Source of the DNA: Scolanthus callimorphus
Taxonomy: Eukaryota; Cnidaria; Anthozoa; Actiniaria; Edwardsiidae
Assembly (NCBI GenBank): GCA_033964015.1
Contig: CM066916.1
Coordinates: 12,316,501 to 12,380,500, forward strand
DNA: 64,000 nucleotides
Reading direction: 5' to 3'
Shown: positions 42,174 through 57,100 of the stretch, piece after piece
How the letters are laid out: every line of letters starts with the position of its first letter
Position numbering within the stretch: the first letter of the stretch is position 1
Notes under the pieces: model-generated
The model's database searches: none
What the model saw: only the letters and a program-made list of their open reading frames with translations
What the model was told of the DNA's origin: nothing
Position numbers and translations under genes: made by a program

Positions 42174-45100
42174 ATGTCAAGCGCCATACTTGAAGCGAAA
42201 GAGAATGTAAACTTCACTCATGCCTCTCCAAAGTCGGAAACCACGTCCCAAGCTCCAAGTTCTTCCAACTACAACTCAATATTGAAAACTTCGCAGATAG
42301 AAAACATCCCTGCTCCTTTCAACCAGTTGTCACCGAAAACAGGCCCTAAGGTATACACGTGTGCCTTCAGTTTCCTTTCTATGAATTACGATTAGTCCTG
42401 CAGTAGATTGTCTACGCTTTTCTTGATTGTGAAGATCTTGGAAGTTCTGCAAATCAAACCTTACCTGTTGCGTTTTTATACCGTGTGCAAACTTGAAGAA
42501 GAATCGTTCTTCCTCGGATATTTTACTTTCTCGCAGGTTTGGCGATTTTAGTGATATGCTGATTCTAAAGACGGGCTTTTAATGATAAAGATAAACACAT
42601 AAACTGTGCCTTGGTATGATAAATCTTTTTATTTTACTGAAAGTTAAAGAAGTGTACAATGGCAAGAAGTTAGAACGATTGATCAACCTATGAAATCACA
42701 GTACATTTCTATCCATATCACTAGTGCTTATCTAGAACAAATTACAACCCTTGTTAAGACAAATTTATATCTGTTTACACTAAAAAATACGTTATGGTTA
42801 ACCTTGGGAATAAGCTTTCAAAATTTGCGTGTTATTGATATGAATAATTTTAATTTAACTTAGTAATTGGTTTTATTATCAATCGCTGTTTCAGCTTCGA
42901 GTAAACAACAGAATTCTATGAAATGTAACTTACAAGTTTTTAGCTTCTCTTATATATGATGAATATAAAAACAAACTAATATAAATCGGAATGATATTCT
43001 CTAAATTGTTTCTGTCAAACCTATGCTAGCTATTACTGGTAAGCACAGCTGAAGGCCTTACCACAAAAAAAAACTCAATGTCCTGCTTGCCAGATGCCCT
43101 GTAGTGCAATGTTTGGTTTACCTCAGAGTTGTACAAGTTCTGAAATAGGTGCAACAACATGAGACTATTCCCCACAGCATAAACTTAAAATTGCATGGGT
43201 CATAAAAAAGGAAATAGGGCATGCAATTATTACATTTTGAGCTTTGAAAACCCAAAACAGAGCTTTTCACTGCTGAACTGGGTTTCTAAGACAAAATGCA
43301 GCCAAGCGATACATGTACATGTACAGCGTTTGTACAACTGACTTTGGCAAGCACTATGATTCAAATTTTGAAAAATCTTCATGGTTCCAAATCAATTATG
43401 GCTAAATAAAATTTTGTTACATAATGATCTTACATTTTATCAGATTGGCCATTTTCACACTAGAGTTGAACAAATCATCTGGAGGGACAAATCATCTCAA
43501 GAGCAACAAATCGTTTGATGGGAAAATGGGACGAACAAATTTTCAGACGAACAAATCGTCTAAATTTGTTCTTCTGTTTGGCCGTCTAGGAAGAACATTT
43601 TCATAGACGATTTGTTCATGTAGAATATGGACAAATTGTCCAAAGTCTGACCTAAATTCACGCTAGACGTACAAAAGACGAACAAATCATCAGACAATTT
43701 GTCCGTCCAGACGATTTGTTCGTCTTCTAGTGTGAAAACGGCCATTGATTTTGGTAAGATATAATAATATTATACATTTGATGTGGGTCAGAAAATTACT
43801 AGCAGACAAACATTTTTTGGTTAAAGGATATTATGTTCAACTTACTTAAAACTCATATGGCCAATAACATTTGATTAATTGTTTTCAGGTAAGCTTTAAG
43901 AATACTCCAATTCGTCACAAACCAGAGCGGTACAGGGCAGAGCTCATCTCGCGTCTGGACACCTGGGAAGAGATTCGACATTTGGATGAGGAGGAGAACT
44001 GGACAGAACGTACACAAGTGGTGACTAAAGAGGATCATCAACTCTACCTTGAGGCAGCCAAGGTATACTAGTAGTCTGGGGCTTACTCCCAAGGTGGTAC
44101 CAGTACTCCATCAAATGAAGCATGAAAGTTAAACCAAAAAAAAACCATCATGATCACTTTGCTGAACCCCAAAAAATATATAGAGGATATTACACAGTGG
44201 CGCGAAGATATGAGTTTTATTTTCGAGTGGCAAGAACAATATTTTATGAATGAGCACAGCGAATGAGTAAAATATTGTTTTTGACACAAGAAAATAAAAC
44301 TCATCTTCAAGCCACCGTGTAATTTTCTTTTTATTATATAGTCAAACCAGAAAAATTTATTCAAAATTGATTTCCAAGCACTTTTGTTTTGACCGATATC
44401 CTCACGAGGTCCCGGATGTAGCACCGTATGAGATCTATACGAGTGGCGTATTTCCCAGTAAAACACTTGTGTCTATATGATAAGTGCAGATATGCAGCTC
44501 TGACAGTTGCTGGCTTTTGAAAGCACTAACTTGGGCCATGTATTCAATGCACTCTTAGCACTTGCTCTTTTTTCAACAGGTATTTCTAGAGGAAATCATT
44601 AGCAACTTGCCAATAAAAGTCTTGTAAGTATGAGATTCTAATAGAGCAGTAAAAATTTTGTATGACTGTGAAAAGTGGCGTGTTGTGGTCAGGGCACGGA
44701 ACCTGGCCGGCTGTTTGCCAGCTGTAGATATGGAATGAAAATCATGTAGTCGGGTCACGGTCATGGCGCGGCACAGCTTTGCTGCAGCACTTTTCACAGT
44801 CATACAAAATCTGCTCTGATGCTGATTTCAAGGGCCTCTTTGTCAAATCCTTAGCCTTTCTGGCCAATTTTTGTTGTGAATTATTTGCTACATGTATCAA
44901 AATTTTCTCTGGATTATGCATGTCCCCAGGGCCTGTTTAGAAAATGATTATTAATTAAAATTATAATTTACATACATCTCTAGATTAAAAATCTTAAATT
45001 TAAGTGTGCAAGATGGTGTAAATAAATGCTAGATTTTGTTATATGATTGAAGAGAATATAATATCAAACTTTCTTGCTCAGCTTATTGATCGTGGAGTTT

Positions 45101-48100
45101 TTTTAGTAAGTAGATTTTTCTTAATTTGCAAAATTAAAGTTACTGCATTTTTATCAGATGTTATCTTTGTGTACCTGTTGAGATAATTGAATTATCGCTC
45201 AAATACTACATTGACTGTTTTTCTGTTTATTAAAAAAGACGTTCTTTTCAAGCTGGTTTTCCTTCTTAGATGCTTGCTTCATTATTTATTTGTCATTAAT
45301 TAATAATAGTGTATTACCTACCCCCTAAAAGCCTACATTGTACTACTTGTAACTACTTGAATCAGTGCTTTGTGTTTAAGTTGCATGACGTAATACACTC
45401 AATGCTTGAATAAATTCAGATGGTTTTAGCAAACTAAGAAATGTATTTGACATATTAGTTTACTGTAAAAAGCATATTTTTTGCTTTCACAGTGAAACCT
45501 TTAAATGTGCAACATTTTTCTGCAATTAAAAAAGGCTTATTTTATCATTAGAATAATATAAAAATACTTACAAAAACGTCCTTCAATGACCTGAACAGTA
45601 TACGTTAAAATTTTTGTTTTAGTGTTTGACTTTATTTTCTAGTTATAGGTTATTTAATGATATTGGCTCATAAATAAAATGCATATTTTGCATAACTTGA
45701 CATGATTGTCTGAGTTGTTTATTATGTTTCAAGTTAAAACAATTTGTTCTTGCTGCCAAAATAAATGGTAACCCATTGTTAATCCCCACAAGTCTCATAA
45801 TCTGGATGTTTACTTCCCTGGAACTCAGCACTGAATTATCCTAACTATAAAATGTTAATTACTTGCAGGAGCTCAGAGCCAAAAGAGGAACCTGTTGCCC
45901 TAGACATGTCTTCACCAGAGAAAATCAAAAGTCCGAAATCTCCTGTCAAGATTGTGAAACCTATCAAAGGAGGTATTAAATCTCCACCCATTCCCACTTG
46001 TATGGAGTCAGAGTTTCCAGCATTTACAGATGACCCTGAGCCATTGATGGCGGAAACAGATTTGATCAATTCTCCAGGTCCCCTGGACCCAGTAATAGCA
46101 TCAATGGATTCATATCTCAGTGTTAGCAATGATGTTCCCAAAACCTTCTCACCTATTGGAAGTGAAAGGACCTCTCCCGAAGCAGGTGTGTACTTTTGGA
46201 TAGATTATATTTCATAACTGCCTATATCTTTTGTCAGTAACCTTAACCCTTTCACCTCCACAGGTCACTAAAGTGACCATGTTGTTGCGAGTCCATTCCA
46301 CCACAGGCTGCAAAAGAGGCCAAAACATGTCATTGCATTATTTTCATAGAATCAAGGCTGTTTGTGATGCCACAAAAAAGCCCCCAGAAAGCGTGTTTGA
46401 GTTATTTTGCTAGTAATGCAACTTTAAACTGCCGGTGGGATGGGCCCTGTGACTAGAATGTTGCCAGTGGAGAAAGGGTTAACATGATTTTAGGGGAGTT
46501 GTAGTCATAAGATGTTATTATAATAATAATAATAATAATAAGTTGGTTTTTTTTTTGGGGGGGGGGGGGTACTTTTTCGCAAAAAGTATCCCCTCCCCCC
46601 ACCTCTGGGGATGCTGTATGGTTGTGTTTAGCCCCCTTCTCTAACATTCTCAGTCCATACCAGTGCAAAAATGAGAATGTACCAGACCAATTTTGAAATA
46701 TCCAGCAAAAGATGCCAGCGTGTGAGTGCTCTATACTGCAACATTCTCACAACTCTGATACTACCATTTTTGTTCAACCCTGAAGCGTGATGATTTTTTT
46801 GTGTAGGTTTATGTTTCAAATGGTCATGTTTTATTGAGAACTTGTCACGTTTCTCGCTCGCTGATTTGCTGCTGTTTTGACCATTATTTTTCAGCCAATC
46901 AGCGAGCGAGAAACGCAACAACTTCTTGACAAAATGTGAACGTTTGAAACGTAAACCTACGTGAAAAAATCGTCAAGCTTCAGAGTTGAACGAAAATAGT
47001 TTAGTAATGGGTAATTGATTTAATTTTGTTTCCAGATAACATGATTGGTAGTCAGGAAGACCTTGACAAATTACTTTCTCCACATGAAGACATCCCAGAT
47101 GAGGACCCCGTCCCAGTTCTCAATATCCACAGTCATAAATCAACTGATGCTGCATCAACCACTGACATGGCGTCAACCATCAGTCACGACAATGATGCAA
47201 TCAGTCCATCAGAATCACATGCTATGGAAGCAGGTATTGAAGATGAAGAAATATCACTTCCTTGTAGACCAAGAGGGTTTAAACCCCCTACTGAGGACAT
47301 TGACAACACTAACGAAGCTCTGGAAACTCCAGAGGAATTCACAGAACCTTGTATACCAAGAGGATTCAAACCCCCTACTGAGGACATTGACAACACTAAC
47401 GAAGCTCTAGATACACCAGAGGAATTCACAGAACCTTGTAAACCAAGAGTGTCCAAACCTCCAGTGAAAAAAACCTCCAACAGCACTGAAAAAGATGCAG
47501 AAAAGTTCAAAAAGCCATTGCCTCCAAAACCATGGAAAGTGAAGAAGAAAAAAGTTGCCCAAGAGGGGGCTCCATTTGCTGTTGTTTTTCCAGGAGATGG
47601 GAATAAAAACACTGACACCATTTTAGCAGATGCCAGTACTATACCAGAAAGTGATGCAAATCTCAGCACTGAATTTTCTAAATGTGAAGAGAAACCAAGT
47701 GTCAATGGTCTAGAGGAGAGTAGTGCTAAAGGATCAGTAATGGAGGATAACTTCCAGGGCTCTGAGTTGCCGGAGAGCCAACAAGAGGACCTTGGGCTTG
47801 GAGATGATGACTTCAAGTCTGCTGGTGATGGTATGTTTGTTTGTGCAATTATTGCATCCCATTATTATGGGGTTTTTTTTGTATAAGTTAGCTTCATGAT
47901 TTTTTGCCGTTGTTTGTGTTGGTCTGTGATGGACTGGACAACAAGGGCGGAGAATTAAGCTTAGTGTTTGTTTGGCTCCTGGAAGGTGCCTGGGGGTCGT
48001 TTCTAGAAACACCCGAAAACTTTTCGGGCCCGATAAATTACCCGAAAAGTGTGCGGATGACAAATTTTGCGTTTCTCGAAACTCCCGAATTTTATGGGCC

Positions 48101-51100
48101 CGATTAAATCTCGTCATTTTCTCTCCTCTTAATAATAACAACAAGGGCTGGGAATTAAGCTTAGGGTTTGTATGGCTCCTGGAAGGAGTCTGTTTTTTAT
48201 TGTTATTCTAAAAAAACTAGAATTCTTTAAGAGACTCCTGAAATGCAAAAGCAAATTTTGTCCAAGGCAAAATTGCTACAACGGTAGTAGAAACGTTGTC
48301 ACTTAGAGTATAAACTTAATGAAAACAGCATTTTTTATTGTCAGCAAAACTCTGATGAACCTCTTCGGAAAATCCTGAGTATCTGTGTGCACGAACCCAG
48401 TATTTACTAAATGCTCTGGGACTTAGAATATAAAGAATTAAAAGTACCGCCAAAACAATATGCTCTGAGCCACTGTATTTAAAATACAAAAATAAATAGA
48501 ATAAAATTCAATGAATGTGTCTTGTTATTTTACAGCATTTTCCTTAGAGCTTGATTATCTGGAAAAGTTTGGAAATTCAGCAAACATGGACAAACTGGTA
48601 AGATGGTTATTTTCTGAAAATCTGATTATAAAGTACTTTACAATTGCCAAGGTAAATGCATAAATTTGTCTCTCTTAATGCAAAATTATGCCAGTTGTTT
48701 TACATATTTTTAGAATGTTCATTTTGCCACCTAAAAGGCTGGACTAAACTTTCCGCATCGGATTTGTCGTTGGTGATTTTTCTCTAACGCAAGTAGTTCT
48801 CACGCAAGTAGTTCTGCAACTCGAAACATTGCTAGTGTAAACAATTGGTTCGAAACATTTTGCAACTTAATTTAATATTGAAAAAAAAAGATTTAAAAGA
48901 AATCGCACCGTTATTTGTATATCGTGGCGATTTGGAACCACAACACGCGCTAGCAAATTCACCGCGACAAAATGCCTTAAAAATCGCAAGTGTAAACTTG
49001 CCTTTAGGGGCTGACCATTTTTAAATTTGATTTATATCTTCGATAAAGTACAAAATAAGTGCACAGTACATTGTATTTGAACATTAATATTTTGTCATTG
49101 ATAATGTACGTTAGGGATCAATTCATTCATCTTACCATGAATTTGTTGAGTAGATGCAAACTCCGTAGTCTTGTAGATATACATGTCAAATTCTAACTCG
49201 CCTTTCCTCGCTTAAAGACAGCACCGTATTATCTAAAATACCTGAAGCAATCATTGTGCCAGAAAAACACAGACGCCAAATTTACAAATGTGGAATAAAG
49301 ATCGTTTTCACAAAGACTCAACACCCACTCAACACATTTTTGATGAAAATGCAAATCTACCAAATTCAGTTACCCTTAAGTTTTTTTGGCCAATGATATT
49401 TTACCTTTTACTTTAGCCAGTTGTTATGAATAATGGAAGCTTTTCTATCAGCTTGGCAAGCCCGACATCTGCAAATCTATACTACAATCTGATTGGCTGT
49501 TTGATAAATTTCATCAGAGTACTTTTTTGTATGCAGAAATATGGTTTAATGTGCTATTTACGTATGGTAATTATGTTAACAATTTATTAAATTCAATATA
49601 CTTTGCTCTAGACTTGTAATAGAATGTTGCATGTAGTTTAGTTGGGAGGTTGTTCATGTCTGGGGATACGTTTGAACAGATCGAGATTTTATGGAAAGTC
49701 GTTGAGAGACATAAGTACAACCACGAGGTAATTGTTATTTCTGTTCTTCTACAGAGAGAAATTGTTTCAATTAACATTTCTCCTTTAACAAGCCATTTCT
49801 TTAAAGACAATAGAGCATGAAGCAGCAAGCTAGTTTGTTTACTTTTTTCATAATTTCCTTTATTTCCTACGCAGTCTTCTGTTCTACCTTTATTCTTAGC
49901 TGGGATTTGTTTATTAGCATTTTTTATAGTTATTCTATTGCATGTTTTTGTCTTTTGAACTATAATTATTTCATCCAATTGTTTTCTCAGCTTCAGCTGT
50001 AGTACTTTCTTTGGTTCAGAATAACCTTACTTCTGTTTTCGGTTAAATTGTTGCAAACATCTTTGACTTTGGAACATACTCACACTATACATTCAGTAGC
50101 TACATACAGTGTCTCTTTTTCAGTTTTTGTTGGGTGTTTCCCCAATAAATCTTGATCCCTTTATATTAACAATCTTGTAATTCAGTACAGTATACTGAAT
50201 AAAGGCAATTATCAAAATTAGAAATCGCTTGTCCTGATAATTACCCAAATAAGATTGTTAATGTGATTTTTCATACTTCTCTCTCTTATCTTTCGGCTCA
50301 AAAGCGAAGTAGAATTATTATATAAGGTAGAACTGTGCTTATTTTAGTTGATGACTTAGCAGATAAGTCTAGACTCCGATTATAAGGGTCCACAGGATGT
50401 CTCTTAATAATGCAGCAGGACACATCATCTCAAAGATATTAGCCCCTATTTCTTGACTTAACTGATTTCGAAAATGAAGCTGAACTTTAAAGCAATATAT
50501 CTGAGCTTGAAATTAATTTCTTCAGGGTTCAATATTCCCACAAGCTAACTCGCTAAATGCGAGCAGAATTTGCAATTATTGAGTTTGAAAAAATAATCAC
50601 TCGCATTTTCTAGCGAGCTACCTCTTATTTGTTTAAAAAAGTACGACATTACCCTGTAGTAAAATGGGCATAAAAGAGTGGAAAAGGCATTTGTCTTTCA
50701 GCTGTCCGTGGCGCTGGCCGTCGTGTTGCGTGTGACTAGAAACTTGCTTGCTTTCAGAATCCCCAGACGTTTCTTGCTTTCTTGGTTCATTCGCGTGCGC
50801 GGGATCGAAAAACCACAGAAACGATATAAATGTCAAATGTTTCTGCTTTAACTTAAAATTGTGTGGCTTGCCCATTTAGCTTGTAGATCTCATCTATACA
50901 AGATAAATTCATCTTGTGATTAAAAAGACGAATTTCTAACCCTGTTCTTCATCGCCGAAATAGAATTTCCTCAAAATATGTCTTATTAATTGCTGCAGGA
51001 ACTAGCGGAAACGGAGACAGATTGTCGTGTCATAAGCGTTCCTGAAGAAAGGAACTGTGATTTACGACTCCTTGAATTGAAGATTTTTGTGGAGAAAAGG

Positions 51101-54100
51101 AACAATTCTCAGGCCCGACATTGTGACCATATTGTCGCCAATGGCGGTTAGATTTAGGGTTTGGCGAGCAAAAATCTCAAATGGCGACTTACCTTTCCGA
51201 TGTGTAGGTTTTTCAAAACAAATTAGCTGCCAAGAGCATTAATTTCATTAGTTTCTATATATTTCTCGGCTTATATGTCACCAACCGAATCGTCAATGGT
51301 GCTGTTGTTGGTTAATCGGTAGATGTAGTTGCATTTCTCGTATATACCCCTTCCTTATCTAATTTGCCGTGAAAACCCGAGGAGGGAAAAAAGTGAAGAT
51401 GATGCTACCAATCTGGAGAGTTGCGGTTGTAAGCAGTTTTCAGTAGACGTTCCGCAATGACTGTTTGAATTCCGCGACGTAGACATACTAGTTATACAGT
51501 GCTTTCGAGTGGCATACTGCAGAATATCCCACGAGTCACTTGTCGTGTGTACTTTTATACCACGCTACAGAAAATTAAAGCAACCTTTTGCGTAAACGCA
51601 GTGCAATAACGCCGAATATACAACGCCATTCCTGCATTCTGATTGGCTATATTTTCTGTGGCGTGGTATAAATGATAGTCTACGCCAACTGTCACAAGAC
51701 TAGTTTAGAATAAGACAAATTAACTCGTGGAACAGACAGGAGTACCATATTAATTGGGATCTGGCCCCGAAGAAACTCATTTGAAGCAGTCTTCCTAACT
51801 ATCTGTGTTGTTTCCAATTACAGTCTGCCTTAGCGCGCCAGTCTTTGTACGTCAAGTTCGACCCACTCGTCAAAGGCGCATCACCTGAAGGTAGCGTATG
51901 ACTGTGAGAGAAAGTTCTATGAAGAAGAAGTCTAATGATCAGTATTGTACTAGCCAGTGTTTGGTGTTTCGGGCGTTGAAATGTTGGTCACGGATTTCAT
52001 ACCAGTTGCAGCGTTGCATTTGTAAATTATTTCATTATGGGAGGCACCGAGGCTGATTGGTCAACGCGTCGGGCTTGCAAGTCGGTGATCCAAAGTTCAT
52101 TCTCTAACCCAAATTCCCCGGCTCGTCACCTCGCGGGTGAAGCTCCGGCGACAGAATTTGACGCATGCGCGGGATTTGATACGGGGGGACTCTAGGGGCA
52201 TGCATTTGAGGGCATTCGCTGATTGGGTGATTTAGAACGTTGGGGCATGCATAGAAAATTTTTCTCTCAACGGCTCTGTATCAAATCTTGCGCATGCGTC
52301 AATGGCTGTTAACAGCGTCCCCCGCATTCTCTTACCCAGAGCTCCCCGGCTCGTCTTCTCGCGGGGGAGGCTCTGGTGACAGCCACCGACGCATGCGTGA
52401 GATTTGATACAGAGCCGTTGAGAGAAAAATCTTTCTGCGCATGCACCAATGTTCAAAACCAGCCAATCAGCAACGGACCTCAAATGGATGTCACCAGAGC
52501 CTCCCCTGCGAGGAGCGAGCCAGGGAGCTCTGGGTACGAGAATGCGTCCCCCGCGAGTTGGCGAGCCGGGGAGCTCTGTGTAAGAGAATGACGGAGCCGT
52601 TGAGAGAAACAACTTTCTGCGCATGCCCCAGCGTTCATAATCAACCAATCAGCGAAGGCCTTCAAATGCATGGCCCCAGAGCCTCCATTCTCGCACCCAG
52701 AGCTCCCCGGCTTGTCTGCTCGTAGGGTAGGCTCAGGCTCTGGTGACATCCATTTGAGGGCCGTCACTGATTGGCTGACTTTGAGCGTTGGAGCATGTGT
52801 TGAAAGGTCTCCCCCGCGAGCAGACGAGCCGGGGGCTCTGGATACGAGAATGAACTTTGATCAAGCCGTCGCGCTGACCAATCGGCCTCCGGTCTGAAAG
52901 TTCGTTATGTTTTCTGTATGATCTTGACCTACTACGCATGCTCACAAATCGGATTCCCCCAGAGCCCTGAAACTTGCCGCTGGCCAAAGGTTGACGGGCT
53001 CTGGGTACGAGATTGCGGCTCTGTATCAAGTATCACGCATGCGCCAGTGGTACGAGAAGACTTCGTTCTGACCTCTCACATTTCTTTCTCCGTGTATTAC
53101 ATTGCAATATAATTTTCCCTGGGCTACCCTATGAAGATGCACTTGTGCGGTTTGGACTTGTTACTCTCACGGACCGCCGCGTTGCAGACGTTTATCCAGA
53201 GAGTAAGGGACACCGGTGCCCTTGCCAGCTTGTTACCACAGCGCACAAGTGTGTCTCACGGATACGATCTTCGCTCAGGCACTGTTAGACAAGACAATAC
53301 TATGGCCTCTACAAAGCGGCTACAGTCTTTTTTGACGTACAGATACCAGTAACACCTTAGTATTTATTATTAGTATGATCATTAGAGTTAGATCTATTTA
53401 ATGTCTACATAATTATTTTGTATTAACGCTGACCCCTCTTGTAATTTAGCTATAAGCAAGATGAAGCCGGATGCTCTCAATCGTAAAGTCATCCCCAAGT
53501 AAGTACAAAACCATAGTGACAGCTGACGCTCCAGCCACGCTTGAAGGACACACTCTGTAATTTCAGTCCGCAAAAATCTTTGCAATCATTCTTTCTAACA
53601 TTCTCGAGGTGTTAACGCTGCAATTTGTAACGATTTTACGCTAGCACGAGTGGTTATTTTTAGTTTAATTATACTACTGGATGTTTAAGCTTACCCTGTT
53701 CCTTTAAGCACTAGCCCTTGAAAATGTCAATATTTGCGCCTTTCTTTCAGCCTGGGCGAGGACCTGTTCCTGATAAACACGCCCCCCTCCAGCAAGGCTC
53801 CGGTCTCCCGAGTAGCGGCAGCAGGCGGCAGGGGCAAGGCGAGAGACAGCCCTGTTAGTGTCGACAAACTACTGACCTTCAGCCCCAGTGGAAAGGTACT
53901 TGAAGCTTATGTTCAGTGATTACTTCGTAACATGTAAACTCTCGATAACTACATCAGGTTTTTCAAATAGAGAGCTGATTTTTTAGTCAGCAGTTACGTA
54001 GGAAACATTAAGTGCACTGAAAAATCTAGTTGGTCCATAGCATGCAAAATCCGACACCACTTGACCAGATCTGGGTCAAAATACGTCGTCAAGATGGAAT

Positions 54101-57100
54101 ATTTGGCTTGAGCGCACAGGCGCCTCTTTGCGAGAGTCTCTTTCGACGACTGCTGAAGCCCGGTTTCCACAGCTTTCGCAGCAGTCACGAAGAAACTTCG
54201 ACTGCTACAACAGTTTGAGGGCCTAAGCGGATTGGCTGAAGCGGTGCGCATGCGCTCAGATACCAGCTTTATCTCGCTTTTGAAAAACGTATCTGTCGAT
54301 CTTTGTCGGTCAGACAAAGTTTCCAGTGCCATTGCACGACTAATTATATGAAGTCCGCCAAAGCTGTTAGCTGCTAAGACCTGAAAATTAAGTGATCTAA
54401 AGTGCAGATTAATTATATTAATGTCATTTTTAAGCCAGACACGTGTTTCCTGGTAATCGAAAAGCAGCCAGCGTTTCGTACTCAGAATTGACGAAGCAAC
54501 ACAAAATAATAGAAGCGATATCTGTTGGGAAATGTTCCATTTAATGGAAAACATTTTTGCTAGGATTTTCGTACTTTTTTCACTGCTCTGTTATCATGTT
54601 TGCGTTCCAAGCACCTGTTAACCGGTCTGCTAATATAAACCCACTGTCAGCCGTCTGAAGTGGCAAGCGCAAATATTCATGAGCTTCTCGACTCTGTTTT
54701 TAGCCGAGCGAGGACCAGACAACCGATGATTATCAACACGTCGCCCACGAGGAAAAGAAAGAAACCGTCAGTTCTGAACCGGCTACCGAGGATATACAAC
54801 GAAAATCTGCACATGGGGAAACCAACTTAGTCCAGGTAAATGAAAATCTTTTATTCCGACGAGCCGCTGGCATGTTGGACGATTCTAGTTAGCGTCCACG
54901 CCATTCCGGGGATTTCCAAGACGTTTTCATCCGTTTTCCGCTCCAGTCCACACAACGACGGACCGAAAACCGAGGTCATGGAAATATATTTTGGCGTGCG
55001 TACAAAAAGCGGTATCGAAACGCTGTGGTGTGAATGGTTTAAAACGTTTTAATAGGGACGTAGCCTGAGCGAGTCATAGCATTGTAATGGTGGAGATCGT
55101 TGCGTAATATAATTTGTAACGAACTGCACTCAGTCGTGTAATGCGCGTTTATCAGACACTAGAAGTACGAAAAATGTGATGTTGCTGTTGTTTCACTATG
55201 TTGGGAAACCCTTGTTACGGTATACCTGTTGTCACGGCGTTGTGTATTACAGCTAAAGTCGATGTTTTCACGATACGCATTTTCAAAACTTTGCTTTTGG
55301 TCTGGGAATTTGGGTTTTTCTTGCCTTGTTTCGCTTGCTGCAGTCGACTGGCTTTCTGTCGCGACGAAATCCAGTCGACTGCCCTAGGCGAAACAGGGCA
55401 AGAACCTGATTGGCTTAGATGGTTTTCAAACCAGGCTTTGAATATTCACGGCGAGAAACAACGCTTTTGGTTATGAATTCCCTGTCCTGTATTTCTTTTT
55501 CCTATTTTAATATTACTGTTCGTTTCCGCCGACCGCCCTGTAAGATATATTTAATGTGAAATCTGGTTTTGATTATTTTTAATCGTTCTCATCAATATTG
55601 TTCGTCATTACAAGCTGATTCCAGCTGGAAAATTAGCTATGCATTTTACCGACGTTGGGGGCCATCTGGAGTAAGCGATGTCACTATAAGTTATTATCAT
55701 CATTTAGTTTGATCAGCCCTGTTTCATTGAGTCCATGAATGGTCATAATTTTATATCCATTGGTCATAATAGCGTCCAGCCCACTAGAAGTGGCCCTTGG
55801 AATAGATCCCCAATTGTCATACCATATCATAGACCAAATCGGCTAACGGTGTTTACATCTTGTTGCCACCCAATTCAGATCATGTGATGATTCCTTTGGG
55901 TGGATACTTTTGTTAGTTCTGCACATACACTCGTGCACTCGGTCGAGTGAGAATATTTTGAAAACTGTAATCATCCAAAGGAATAAGGATCTGATTGGGT
56001 GGCTATAGATAAGATAAGATATTGTAAACACCGTTATTTGGCGGTATTTAGAACACGAAACCGATTAATGCAAATGTCCGCATACCATTCCCGTAGCTTG
56101 TCAAAATTTTCATTTTCTGAAAGGTTCAGTACTAGATATCTATTCGGGTATGTCGAGTTTCTTACTGTAAAGGGCGGGAAAATGCGCTTCTATATATCTG
56201 TATATGTTTTTTGTGCCTCTCCTTTCCATCATCTAGAATCTGAAAGCAAAAACCTTACTATAGTACCTTTTTTATAAGAAGTTAATTTTCCTTTGGGGCT
56301 GGGCCAAATTTTCAGGAATTTAAACTTCAAATGTTCTAGCATATTCTTTTAAAAGTTACAATTCCAAAAGAAAGGAACATAACCTTGGATTGAGTGGTTA
56401 CTGAAAGGTTTACTAGGACGAAGATAAAATTACCTTGAATTCACGACGATTAGTGGAAGCTTAGAAATTTAAGAACGCGAAAGAGAAGAACTTGGAATTC
56501 AAATGATCTTTAGTTAATGCTCCCAACCCATGACACAATACGAAACCTTTGTGTGGGATAATGGGGTAGGGGATGGAATACCCCAAAAATTGGTCACACA
56601 AATGTGAAAACAACTACTATCCAAGGGGTTACAATCCCCATGGCAACATCCTCTGGAGGGGTTACAATCCCCTGTGAGGTCTTCTGTGATTTGTGGGAGC
56701 TATAGGCAAGGGGTTACAATCCCCTCGACCTCGATCCTCTACCGGGGGTTACAATCCCCCATTTGAGAGGTCTTAGCCTATCTAGGGCCCCCCTCCATGT
56801 AACCATGGTAACGAAGCTATATGCTGGAGGGTATTTGTTAACAAAAGTCTTCCTCAACTTTATTATAATCCTCAACGTTATTATAGACGTTGTTCGTATA
56901 GTGAAAGAAGTGCTGCCTCGAATAGCTTTGCTATTTCGCAGACGGTGTGTGTCACTGTTAATAGCATGGAGGGAACATGGACCGTGTGATACGGTATTTG
57001 ATTTCTGTTTTGGAGAGTTTTAAGTTAGGGAGCTAATTTACCAGCGTATGCATTGCTACGCAACCGCAAAATTCACTCTGTCAAATTTCTTGAACCAGAA

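Noticed and set aside
47184..47816. 210-codon minus-strand frame opposite TACC exon 5
   Set aside because: Shadow of a long coding exon; the plus strand has matching splice phases and TACC features.
56625..56760. CRISPR-like short repeats with spacers
   Set aside because: Only four palindromic words with spacers of unequal length (18 to 37 bp), inside a TACC intron.
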